From Thermoleophilia bacterium UBA2241 (lineage in GTDB: Bacteria > Actinomycetota > Thermoleophilia > UBA2241): a DNA stretch of 17,948 bases. The stretch is taken from NCBI GenBank assembly GCA_002347645.1, contig DDYF01000037.1:1-17948 (forward strand). Reading direction: 5' to 3'. A program made the translations under genes and the position numbers. The number at the start of each line of letters is the position of its first letter. The first letter of the stretch is position 1. The notes under the pieces were generated by a model. It worked only from the letters and a program-made list of their open reading frames with translations. It had not been told where the DNA came from and made no database searches. Of this stretch, positions 5,316 to 12,251 are shown in pieces.

Positions 5316-5504
5316 TCACCCGGTCGCGGTCGCCGCGCACCCCTTCTTGTGCCCTTGGTCGACGTAACGGTGGGCCTCGACGAGCTGGTCGAACGGGTAG
5401 ATGCGGTCCTTCTTGAGCACCTTCATGCAGTCGGTGAAGGCGACCTTCTCCACCGCCACGAAGACGACCTCGTACGTCTCGCCGCCGGTGGTGAAGTCCT
5501 TGCT
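5316..5504 (-). pseudogene. remnant of a zinc-type (MDR) alcohol dehydrogenase/quinone reductase
   Basis: In a frame not used by the neighbouring gene, the minus strand reads SKDFTTGGETYEVVF, then AFTDCMKVL, then RIYPFDQLVEAHRYVDQGHK. These are two family signatures: the DFT-GGE-YD-V segment of the Rossmann domain, and the C-terminal VEAHRYV..GHKKG. In intact MDR enzymes about 80-100 residues separate them; here they abut near 5400-5425. No start codon or N-terminal half is present. This is therefore the 3' end of a decayed gene with an internal deletion. The stretch 5137-5315 beyond its stop holds no recognisable gene. Confidence 0.7.
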
Positions 5505-5863
5505 CCACCCCCGGTCACGCGACCGGGCAGCGGTCTGTCGTTCCCGCCGGCTCCGGCCGCGCGCCGTTCGGCCTCGCTGCGGAACCGCTTGTGCTCCAGG
5601 ACCTCGGAGATGCGCAGGCCGGCGTTGGAGACCATGCCGCGCGCGGGACCGTGCCAGACCTCCTGCAGCCGGAGGGCGAACGCGTCGGCCTCGGCGCGGG
5701 TGTCGAACTCGAGCTGGCCGACGACGGTCTGCTCGTCGTCAACGGGTCGCGTGAGCGTGTAGCCGCGTACGCCGGAGGTCTCGCGGCCGAGCGGGTCGCT
5801 GTCGAACATATGCTTCCACGCGGTGTAATCGGGGGTCGTGTGCCAGAAGTTGATCAGGTACAT
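5423..5863 (-). CDS. small dimeric alpha/beta-barrel-like protein with aberrant C-terminus
   Basis: The ATG at 5863 is preceded by GAGAGGAAG at good spacing. The first ~95 residues (starting MYLINFWHTTPDYTAWK, with a GVRGY segment and a long helix rich in Ala/Glu) look like a one-domain ABM/YgiN-type ferredoxin-like barrel of about 100 residues. The family assignment is tentative. From about residue 100 the sequence turns low-complexity (Arg, Ser, Pro). It is the out-of-frame reading of the adjoining dehydrogenase remnant, so the native stop has apparently been lost in the deletion that created the junction. The core may still be functional. Confidence 0.6.
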   Translation of the reverse strand: MYLINFWHTTPDYTAWKHMFDSDPLGRETSGVRGYTLTRPVDDEQTVVGQLEFDTRAEADAFALRLQEVWHGPARGMVSNAGLRISEVLEHKRFRSEAERRAAGAGGNDRPLPGRVTGGGARTSPPAARRTRSSSWRWRRSPSPTA

Positions 5864-5989
5864 GACGCTTCCTCTCGTCCAGATAGTCAGAGCGTCGACG
5901 AGTTCAGGTCGTCGACGCGTCCAGATCGTTGATGTGGATGCCTATACCCCGGGGAGGTATCGGCGAGTCCGTTGGGCGATGGCCGGTTC

Positions 5990-6175
5990 GGTCAGGCGCA
6001 CAGCACGCTGTCGCGACTGGCGCGGGGCGGCAGGGTGCTGGCTGAAGGCGTCGCGCCCGGGCGCGTGGTCGTCCTGGAGGCGGCGGTGCCGCTCGTGCTC
6101 GTCGCACTCGTCTCCGCCGCCACGCTGCCGCTGCTCGGCCGCGTCACCGAGCTGCAGACCGCGCGCACGGAGTGA
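5990..6175 (+). pseudogene. possible 3' remnant of an FtsX-like permease gene
   Basis: The frame ending at TGA 6173-6175 encodes a hydrophobic helix (VVVLEAAVPLVLVALVSAA) followed by LPLLGRVTELQTARTE. This resembles the last membrane helix and tail of FtsX/MacB-type ABC permeases. No start, ribosome binding site or other helices are present, and the preceding codons do not look like that family. It could also be a chance hydrophobic frame in GC-rich DNA. Confidence 0.35.
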
Positions 6176-6269
6176 CGCAGGAGACGCGACGCGCCGGGTC
6201 GCGACGACCTGGCGCACGAGCGCCGGCCGGGCATGCTGGTCGGGGTGGACGTTCATGTAGGCTGATCCG

Positions 6270-6821
6270 GTGACCATCCGGCCCTGCTCCGACGCCGACT
6301 TCTCCTCCATGCTCGCCGTCATCAACGCGGCGGCGACGGCCTACGACGGGGTCATCCCGGCCGACCGCTACGGCATCCCGTACATGCCCGCGGACGGGCT
6401 GCGCGACGAGATCGCCGCCGGGGTGCGTTTCTGGGGGTGGGACGAAGACGGCGAGCTGTGCGGGCTGATGGGCAGCCAGGATGTCGACGATGTGACGCTC
6501 ATCCGCCACGCTTACGTGCTGCCCGAACGCCAGGGGCGGGGCGTCGGGAGCTGCCTGCTCGAGCACCTCTTGAGGCTGCGGCGGGTCGACGGCACGCCGG
6601 ATGCCGCAACAGCCCCGTGCAACGAGGGCCCGCCGCGTCGGCCGCTCCTCGTCGGCACGTGGGCCGACGCCCTCTGGGCGGTCCGCTTCTACGAGCGGCA
6701 TGGGTTCAGGCTCGTGACGCCGGGCGAGAACGACCGCCTGCTACGGCGCTACTGGCACATCCCCGAGCGCCAGGTGGAGACCTCCGTGGTGCTGCGCCAC
6801 GAGGGCGCCACATCCGGCTGA
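6270..6821 (+). CDS. GNAT-family N-acetyltransferase
   Basis: A 183-residue protein starting at GTG 6270. The acetyl-CoA pyrophosphate-binding loop is RQGRGVGS (residues 87-94) in the strand-turn-helix YVLPERQGRGVGSCLLEHL, and the C-terminal FYERHGFRLV strand-helix is also typical. Substrate is unknown. There is an insertion of about 20 residues (RVDGTPDAATAPCNEGPPRRP) after the CoA helix. No Shine-Dalgarno sequence is seen. A TAGGCT box at 6258-6263 is placed so that transcription could begin at the start codon, suggesting a leaderless message, but its -35 is poor. It stands alone between decayed genes and a small membrane protein. Confidence 0.85.
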   Translation: MTIRPCSDADFSSMLAVINAAATAYDGVIPADRYGIPYMPADGLRDEIAAGVRFWGWDEDGELCGLMGSQDVDDVTLIRHAYVLPERQGRGVGSCLLEHLLRLRRVDGTPDAATAPCNEGPPRRPLLVGTWADALWAVRFYERHGFRLVTPGENDRLLRRYWHIPERQVETSVVLRHEGATSG

Positions 6822-6934
6822 GTCACGCTCTCGATTTCCCGTCCGAATACCACCCGGTCTGGGTGATGTGCGACTTCGCCGCGAAGCCTACGCTCGTCCC
6901 GTCATCGCAAGGAGACTCGGGGAGCGGAGGAGTC

Positions 6935-7336
6935 ATGAGCGTCACCGTTGCACACAGGCCGCACATCCATCTGCCGTACAAGTCGATCGCCATCTTCCTC
7001 GTCGCGGCCGCGGTCGCCGCCGGGGCGCTGGTCATCGTGAACCAGCCCTGGGAAGAGCAGAGCGCGACGACCACCACCACTACCGCCACGGCCACCGGGG
7101 CGGTCGCCGCGCCGGCGCAGGAACCGTGGTCCATGCTGAGGGCTCACCCCGAGCTGATCCCGGACGCCGGGACGGGCGCCGCGCAGACTGAGGCGGTCAC
7201 GCGGCACAACCTGGTGATCGGCACGGTGCTGAGCGGGCAGCAAGCGTACGTCTCCCAGGCTCCGGCCCGCTCGTTCGCCCCTGGTGAGGTCGAGAACGCG
7301 CACCCGCTGAACTTGATCGCCGGTTCGAAGCGATGA
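6935..7336 (+). CDS. small membrane-anchored protein of unknown function
   Basis: A 133-residue protein. The ATG at 6935 follows GGAGCGGAGGAG, a strong ribosome binding site. A short N-terminal segment with several His precedes one membrane helix (residues about 17-36). A Thr/Ala-rich linker (residues 44-56, including a run of six Thr) follows, and then a soluble domain of about 75 residues, presumably outside the membrane. No known domain recognised. It is monocistronic: 113 bp separate it from the acetyltransferase, and a strong hairpin follows at 7399. Confidence 0.7.
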   Translation: MSVTVAHRPHIHLPYKSIAIFLVAAAVAAGALVIVNQPWEEQSATTTTTTATATGAVAAPAQEPWSMLRAHPELIPDAGTGAAQTEAVTRHNLVIGTVLSGQQAYVSQAPARSFAPGEVENAHPLNLIAGSKR

Positions 7337-7398
7337 GGCGTCGATGGGCTCGCGAGCGGCTCCGGCGGCTCGCGGGCCCGGCGAAACGGCCGCTCCAT

Positions 7399-7435
7399 GA
7401 GGGGGCCGCCCGGGGGTAGCTCCGGCGGCCCCCTC
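7399..7435 (+). terminator. 12-bp GC-rich hairpin, terminator without U-tract
   Basis: Arms GAGGGGGCCGCC (7399-7410) and GGCGGCCCCCTC (7424-7435) pair perfectly around a 13-base loop. No T-run follows, as is common for actinobacterial terminators. It lies between 6935-7336 and the promoter of the LuxR gene. Confidence 0.6.
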
Positions 7436-7461
7436 GCCGTCCGCGGCCCCCGACGCGACCG

Positions 7462-7489
7462 TTGACTGCGAGGCCCCCGTCCCTAGACT
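7462..7489 (+). promoter_or_regulatory. promoter of the MalT-like regulator
   Basis: TTGACT (7462-7467), a 16-bp spacer and TAGACT (7484-7489). Predicted start near 7496, giving a leader of about 30 bases before GTG 7528. Confidence 0.6.
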
Positions 7490-7527
7490 AGTGGTGAAGA
7501 GCGGTCACCCCCGAGAAGGCAGGGGCC

Positions 7528-9906
7528 GTGGGGCGTACACGGGATCGGGCGCGGCCAGACGACGGGTCTCCTCGCGGCGCGCCGTGCGGCGCCGCGAGCG
7601 ATGTCGTGCGCGACGCCCCGGGCGGTGCCCGGCGCGGTGACCACGGCGGCTCGCCGGCTGCCGGAGCCGCACGCACACCCGGCCGCGACCACCTCCGCAC
7701 TCAGCCCCCCAGCGCGAAGCTCAGCCCGCCTCGGCCGCACCTGCCTCTCGTCGCGCGGCGCGCCTTGCTCGAGACACTCGCGGCGTGCGCGGCGCCTCTG
7801 ATCGTCGTGTCGGCGCCGGCGGGGGCCGGCAAGACGATCTGCCTCCTCGAATGGGTCGACGCGGACACCCGGCCTGCGGCGTGGGTCACCCTCGACGCAG
7901 CCGACGACGACCGCGTCGTCTTCCTCACATCCCTCGTCCACGCGCTCGACCCGATCGCGGCCTTTGAGCCCGGCCTGCCCCGCCTGCTTCAGCTGCCCTC
8001 GCCTCCCGTCGAGGAGCAGGTCCTGCCGCGGCTCGCCGAGGCGCTCGGCCGGGCGACGCCGTTCCTGCTCGTCCTCGACGACGCGCATCACCTGCGGAGT
8101 ACGGCGTGCTGGGCCGTCGTGCGCGCGTTGCTCGACGCTCTGCCGCTCGGCGCCCAGGTGGCGCTCGGCACGCGCCAGGACCCGCCCCTCAGGCTGGCCG
8201 CCCTCCGGGCGCGCGGCGACGTCTTCGAGATCCGCGGCGGCGACCTCGCCTTCGACCGCGACGAGGCCTCGGCACTGCTGACCGAGCACGGCGACGCGGT
8301 CGACGGGGCGACGCTCGACGCGGTGCTCGCCGCGACTGAGGGGTGGGCGGCCGGCCTCTATCTGGCGACGCTCGCGGGGCGCGCCCGCGGGCAAGGTCCG
8401 GACGCGGGTCCCGACGCGGGCGCGTGGCTGCGCGACCTGCACGGCGACCAGCGCGAGATCGCCGAGTACCTGGCCGCCGAGGTCCTCGAGGGGCAGTCCG
8501 GCGACGTCCAGGACTTCCTGCTGCGCACGAGTGTCCTCGAGCAGGCCGGGACGACCGCGTGTCGCGCCGTCACGGGCAGGGACGACGCCCACGAGATGCT
8601 CGCCCGCCTTGCCGGCGAGAACCTGTTCGTCGTCCCGCTCGGCGGCGGCGCCTATCGCTACCACCACCTCTTCGCCGAGTTCCTGCGCGCCGAGCTGAGG
8701 CGCCGCGCTCCCGACGAGGAGCGGCGCCTCCATCTCGCGGCCGCCGACTGGTACTGCGCGAACGGCGACGTGGACCAGGCCGTGCACCACTGGATGGCGG
8801 GCGACGACACCGACAGGGCCGCGGGCGCCGTCTCCGCCGCGTGGCCGGGGATGTGGAACCGCGGCCAGGCGGAGACGGTGCGGCGCTGGCTGCAGGCCTT
8901 CACCGACGAGCAGATCCTCGGACGCCCGGCCCTCACGCTGTGCGCCGGCTGGGTGCTGACGGCGCTGAGCGACGTCCGGTCGGGGAGGCGCTGGGGGCAG
9001 GCGGCGTGCAGCGCGCGCGTCGGCGACGAGCCTTCGCCGGACGGCGCCGTCTCGCTGCGCTCGTCGCAGGCGCTGCTGCGCGCCAATCTCGGACTCGACG
9101 GGGTCGGGCGGATGCGCGCCGACGCCGAGCTCGCCGCAGAGATCGAGAGCCGTCCCGGTACGAGCTGGCACGCCGACGCGCAGGGCGCGCTCGGCGTCGC
9201 GCGCTGGCTGTCGGGGGCCGGGAAGCACGCAGAGGCGGCGCTCCGGCGGTCGGTGCGTGAGGGCGAGGTCTCGAACCCTTCGGCTCAGCTCGGCGCGCTC
9301 GGCACACTCGCGATCGTCGCCGCCGACCGTGGCGAATGGGGGGCGGCGCGCGATCTCACGGACCGCGCCGCCGCCCTGCTCGAGGAACGCCCCATCGGCA
9401 CGCGCCGTCGCAGCTTGCCGATGCTGCTCGCGCGGGCGCGCTTGCTGGCCCACGACGGCGACCCCGGTCTTGCCCAGATCGAGGCGCGCGTCGCGCGGGC
9501 TCTCGACTCGATGGTGCCGCATCCGTGGCTGACCCTGCTGTCGAGCGTGATCCTGGGTGAGGCGACGTTGGAACGCGGCGATGTGGCGGCGGCGCAGGGC
9601 TGGGCCCGGCGCGCCGCCGAGCTCCTGCGGCACTATCCGGACCCCGGCATCCTGGGCCCGCGCGCCGAGCGCCTGCGCAAGGCGGTCGAGGACGTCTCGT
9701 GCACCGACGCGCTGACGTCGGCCGAGCGCCGCGTGCTCGAGTTGCTGCCCACGCACATGAACGAGGTGCAGATCGGCGAGCAGCTCTTCGTCACGCGCAA
9801 CACGGTCAAGTCACACCTGCGAGCCATCTACCGCAAGCTCCAGGTCGCGTCGCGCGACGAGGCCGTGGCGCGGGCGCGCGAGCTCGGGCTCCTCAAGAAG
9901 GCTTGA
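7528..9906 (+). CDS. MalT/LuxR-family ATP-dependent transcriptional regulator
   Basis: A 792-residue protein with the layout of large MalT-like regulators. A P-loop NTPase comes first, with Walker A APAGAGKT (residues 96-103) and Walker B LLVLDDAHH (about 180-188). The typical winged-helix and arm segments follow (GWAAGLYLATL; YRYHHLFAEFLRAEL), then a TPR-like helical repeat region. A C-terminal LuxR helix-turn-helix (about residues 728-790) contains LTSAERRVLELL, QIGEQLFVTRNTVKSHLRAIYRKL and ARARELGLL segments. Such proteins bind ATP and an inducer, oligomerise and activate transcription; the inducer is unknown. The GTG at 7528 is chosen from the promoter and the AAGGCAGGGG upstream. The first ~60 residues are Arg/Gly/Pro-rich and unlike the family, so a later start is possible. 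Targets are not evident. Confidence 0.9.
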   Translation: MGRTRDRARPDDGSPRGAPCGAASDVVRDAPGGARRGDHGGSPAAGAARTPGRDHLRTQPPSAKLSPPRPHLPLVARRALLETLAACAAPLIVVSAPAGAGKTICLLEWVDADTRPAAWVTLDAADDDRVVFLTSLVHALDPIAAFEPGLPRLLQLPSPPVEEQVLPRLAEALGRATPFLLVLDDAHHLRSTACWAVVRALLDALPLGAQVALGTRQDPPLRLAALRARGDVFEIRGGDLAFDRDEASALLTEHGDAVDGATLDAVLAATEGWAAGLYLATLAGRARGQGPDAGPDAGAWLRDLHGDQREIAEYLAAEVLEGQSGDVQDFLLRTSVLEQAGTTACRAVTGRDDAHEMLARLAGENLFVVPLGGGAYRYHHLFAEFLRAELRRRAPDEERRLHLAAADWYCANGDVDQAVHHWMAGDDTDRAAGAVSAAWPGMWNRGQAETVRRWLQAFTDEQILGRPALTLCAGWVLTALSDVRSGRRWGQAACSARVGDEPSPDGAVSLRSSQALLRANLGLDGVGRMRADAELAAEIESRPGTSWHADAQGALGVARWLSGAGKHAEAALRRSVREGEVSNPSAQLGALGTLAIVAADRGEWGAARDLTDRAAALLEERPIGTRRRSLPMLLARARLLAHDGDPGLAQIEARVARALDSMVPHPWLTLLSSVILGEATLERGDVAAAQGWARRAAELLRHYPDPGILGPRAERLRKAVEDVSCTDALTSAERRVLELLPTHMNEVQIGEQLFVTRNTVKSHLRAIYRKLQVASRDEAVARARELGLLKKA

Positions 9907-10154
9907 CGCGCTCTGTCGAGCGCCACCGACCGGCGTCCCCGCCCAGCGAACGCTTGAACTTCCTCGCAGGGCCTCGCGCACGTCGGACTCGCGCGGCTCG
10001 GCGGTCGACCGCCCTTCCGGCCGCGTACAACGGCAGGCGCGCAGGCCGATGGAACGCTCCGTCAGTGCGCGCGGTCGTTCGGGCTGAGGAGCCACGCTGG
10101 AGTCGCGTTCTCGCCAGTTGTCGCGTCTGGTCGTTCTGCTCGGTGCGCCGCCAC
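9907..10154. other. intergenic region, no gene seen
   Basis: No supported ORF or RNA gene lies between the LuxR gene and the TetR promoter. The only structure noticed is a perfect 14-bp palindrome, GGCGGTCGACCGCC, at 10000-10013, of unknown meaning. Confidence 0.4.
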
Positions 10155-10213
10155 TTGACATCTGCCGCCCTGGCTCTAGAAGGTACGCTAATACGATAGG
10201 CGTTTTTGCGTAC
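10155..10213 (+). promoter_or_regulatory. promoter and 31-bp TetR-type operator
   Basis: TTGACA at 10155-10160 with TAGAAG (10177-10182, 16-bp spacing) is one possible promoter; TACGAT (10192-10197) is another -10 candidate. A 31-bp dyad at 10183-10213 starts GTACGC and ends GCGTAC. With the axis at 10198, 11 of 13 base pairs on each side of the centre are symmetric (GTACGC-AA-ACG and its complement). It lies immediately before the ribosome binding site AAGGAG (10216-10221). This is the placement and size of a TetR-family autoregulatory operator. Confidence 0.7.
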
Positions 10214-10226
10214 ACAAGGAGTCAGC

Positions 10227-10781
10227 GTGCCCGCCACCAAGGACCAGATCGCCACGGAGTTCCGCTCACTCGTACTGCGCTATGGCTACCGGCGCGCGGC
10301 GGTAGAAGACGTCGCGCGCGCGCTGCACATCTCGAAGAAGACCATCTACGAGCTCTTCCCGAGCAAGAGGGAGCTGTACCGGTGCGCGGTCGAGCTCTGG
10401 GCGCGGGACCAGCGGCATCGCGTGGAGTCGCTGCTGACCGCGCCCACCGTCCTGGAACGCATCGAGCAGGCGGTGGCCGCTGCGTTCGCGGATGCGCGGC
10501 GCGGTTTCAGCGCCAACCCGTACGACGACGATTCGGAACCGCCCGAGATCGTCAACGACGTCAACGCGCAGGTGTTCGCCCCGATGGTGCAGGGGCTGAT
10601 CGAGCAGGGCAACGCCTATGGCGAGTTGCACGTGGAAGACCCGGAGACGACGGCGGCGTTCGTGGTCGCGATCGGCACCGAGGCCGTGCGCAGGCTGCGC
10701 GACGATCCGGAGGGAGACGCCGAAGCGGCGGCGCTCGCCGCCGTCCGCCGCCTGGTGGCCGGCGTCGTCGAGGGAGGATGA
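10227..10781 (+). CDS. TetR-family transcriptional regulator
   Basis: A 184-residue protein. GTG 10227 is chosen because AAGGAG lies 5 bases upstream; a TTG at 10206 would put the start inside the operator. The N-terminal helix-turn-helix (about residues 24-46) has the TetR signature: VEDVARALHISKKTIYELFPSKRELY. The C-terminal ligand-binding domain is variable, as usual. It is the first gene of a three-gene operon with a membrane protein (6 bp downstream) and a flavodoxin. It most likely represses its own operon through the dyad at 10183-10213 in response to an unknown ligand. Confidence 0.9.
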   Translation: MPATKDQIATEFRSLVLRYGYRRAAVEDVARALHISKKTIYELFPSKRELYRCAVELWARDQRHRVESLLTAPTVLERIEQAVAAAFADARRGFSANPYDDDSEPPEIVNDVNAQVFAPMVQGLIEQGNAYGELHVEDPETTAAFVVAIGTEAVRRLRDDPEGDAEAAALAAVRRLVAGVVEGG

Positions 10782-10787
10782 GGCGGT

Positions 10788-11510
10788 ATGGGACCGGCCA
10801 CACGTACCTTTGCCGCGGTGTTCGGCACGCTGGCGGCGCTCGCCGGCATCGAGCACGGCCTGGGGGAAGTCCTCCAGGGCAGCGTCAGGCCGGCCGGACT
10901 GGTGATCGAGTCCTGGCCGGACTCGGCGTTCTTCCGCATCCAGAGCGGCGAGCCCGCCCTGACGGTCGTGCCCGATCTGCTCGCCGCCGGGATCCTCAGC
11001 ATCCTCGTCTCGTGTGCTGTGCTGGCATGGGCCGTGACGGGTGTGCAGCGCCGACGCGGCGGGCTCGTGCTCATCGGCCTCTCGGCGGTGCTGCTGCTCG
11101 TGGGCGGCGGGTTCGGCCCGCCGCTGCTCGGCGTTCTTGTGGGCCTCGCCGCCGAGTTGGGTGGCGCGCCGCTCGCGGCCCGGCGCGCGCGGGCGGCCCG
11201 GCGGCTCGCGTCTGGACGGGCGGCGGCGCTTCTGCCGCCTCTGGTCGCCTTGTGGCCGGCCGCGCTGGCCACGTGTCTCGCGACGTGGCTCCTGCTCCTG
11301 CCCGGCATACCGATGCTCAGCTACTTCTGGGGCGTCGAAAGCGCGGCGCTGGTCGTCGCCGTGATCTGCATGGCCTTCGGTCTCCTGGTCGTGACCGCTG
11401 CCCTTGGCCTGGCGCGCGATGCCTGGGACGGCGCGGAGGCCGCCTCCGGCGCAAGGGTCTGGACGGACCGAGCCGGCACGTGGTTGGGCGCCGAAACACA
11501 CAAAGCCTGA
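10788..11510 (+). CDS. multi-spanning membrane protein of unknown function
   Basis: A 240-residue hydrophobic protein, with ATG at 10788 after GAGG. Five or six membrane helices are visible: residues about 7-25, 62-85, 92-118, 147-172, 176-205. A Pro/Ser-containing extracytoplasmic loop (about 30-60) and an Arg-rich cytoplasmic loop (about 130-145) fit the positive-inside rule. No catalytic or transport motif is recognised. It lies 6 bp after the TetR gene and 34 bp before the flavodoxin gene. This arrangement of TetR, membrane protein and flavodoxin suggests that all three are induced together, perhaps for a redox or detoxification function. Confidence 0.75.
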   Translation: MGPATRTFAAVFGTLAALAGIEHGLGEVLQGSVRPAGLVIESWPDSAFFRIQSGEPALTVVPDLLAAGILSILVSCAVLAWAVTGVQRRRGGLVLIGLSAVLLLVGGGFGPPLLGVLVGLAAELGGAPLAARRARAARRLASGRAAALLPPLVALWPAALATCLATWLLLLPGIPMLSYFWGVESAALVVAVICMAFGLLVVTAALGLARDAWDGAEAASGARVWTDRAGTWLGAETHKA

Positions 11511-11544
11511 GCGGACACCGTCCGCGGAACGGGAGATGAGGACC

Positions 11545-12099
11545 ATGACAGGCACGATCCTGGTCGCCTACGCGACGCGGTACGGCTCGACTCGCGAGGT
11601 CGCCGAAGCCGCGGCCGCGACGCTGCGCGAGCACGGGCTCACGGTGGAGGTCGAGGCGGTGCGGGACGCCGTCGTCGGCGACCGCCACGACGGCGTCGTG
11701 CTCGCCGCGCCCTTCTACGTGGGCGCCATGCTGAAGGACGCGGTGCGCTTTCTCGAGCGTGAGCGAACGGCGCTTGAGCGGCTGCCGGTCGCGCTTCTCG
11801 CCTGCGGCCCGCTGAGCGCCGACGATGACATCGCCGCCGCGCGCGGGCAGCTGGACGACGCGCTCGTCAAGCTGGGCTGGCTGCAGCCGGTCGCCGCCGA
11901 GATGTTCGTCGGTAAGTACGACCCGCATCACCTGCGAGTGGCCGACAGGCTTCTGACGGCGCTGCCGGCGAGCCCGCTGCACGGCGTCGGCGCTCGCGAC
12001 GATCGGGATTGGAAGGCCATTCGCGCGTGGGCGGCGGCGCTGCCGGGCCTGCTGCAGGCCGCGGGCGGCCCAGCTGACGGGCAGCGCCTGTCGGCGTAG
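11545..12099 (+). CDS. flavodoxin-domain protein
   Basis: A 184-residue protein beginning TILVAYATRYGSTREVA. The ATRYGST loop is the FMN-phosphate binding turn of flavodoxins, and the later APFYVGAM and CGPLS segments correspond to the FMN-ring loops. It resembles the HemG/menaquinone-dependent protoporphyrinogen oxidase-like flavodoxin proteins of actinobacteria more than small electron-carrier flavodoxins. ATG 11545 is preferred over 11536 because GGGAG stands 9 bases upstream. Last gene of the TetR operon, followed by a strong terminator. The substrate cannot be assigned. Confidence 0.85.
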   Translation: MTGTILVAYATRYGSTREVAEAAAATLREHGLTVEVEAVRDAVVGDRHDGVVLAAPFYVGAMLKDAVRFLERERTALERLPVALLACGPLSADDDIAAARGQLDDALVKLGWLQPVAAEMFVGKYDPHHLRVADRLLTALPASPLHGVGARDDRDWKAIRAWAAALPGLLQAAGGPADGQRLSA

Positions 12100-12150
12100 C
12101 GGTCGCCGCTCGGCGCCGGAGTCCGCAGCCGGCCGCAGCCGGCACTTCTG

Positions 12151-12196
12151 CAGACGAGAGGGGCGGGGCCGGCGTTGCCGGCCCCGCCCCTGTCTG
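12151..12196. terminator. bidirectional GC-rich terminator hairpin
   Basis: A perfect 15-bp stem (12159-12173 with 12177-12191) surrounds a 3-base loop, GTT. After a 3-base bulge it is extended by CAGAC/GTCTG (12151-12155 with 12192-12196). It sits between the convergent flavodoxin and peptidase-like genes and can serve both. Confidence 0.8.
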
Positions 12197-12251
12197 CTCG
12201 TTCACTGCCGTGCGATCCTCACGTTACCGACCGCCCGGGTCTGCGTCCTGC

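Noticed and set aside
5122..5508. 128-residue minus-strand frame
   Set aside because: Arg/Gly/His-rich shadow of the dehydrogenase remnant; the family motifs are in a different frame.
7483..9756. 757-residue open frame on the minus strand opposite the LuxR gene
   Set aside because: It is a shadow of the GC-biased codons of the plus-strand gene. The sequence is Arg/Gly/Ala low-complexity with no domain, while the plus strand has clear Walker and HTH motifs.
10118..11539. 473-residue plus-strand frame spanning the TetR and membrane protein genes
   Set aside because: It overlaps two well-supported genes in another frame and is Arg/Gly-rich without recognisable domains.
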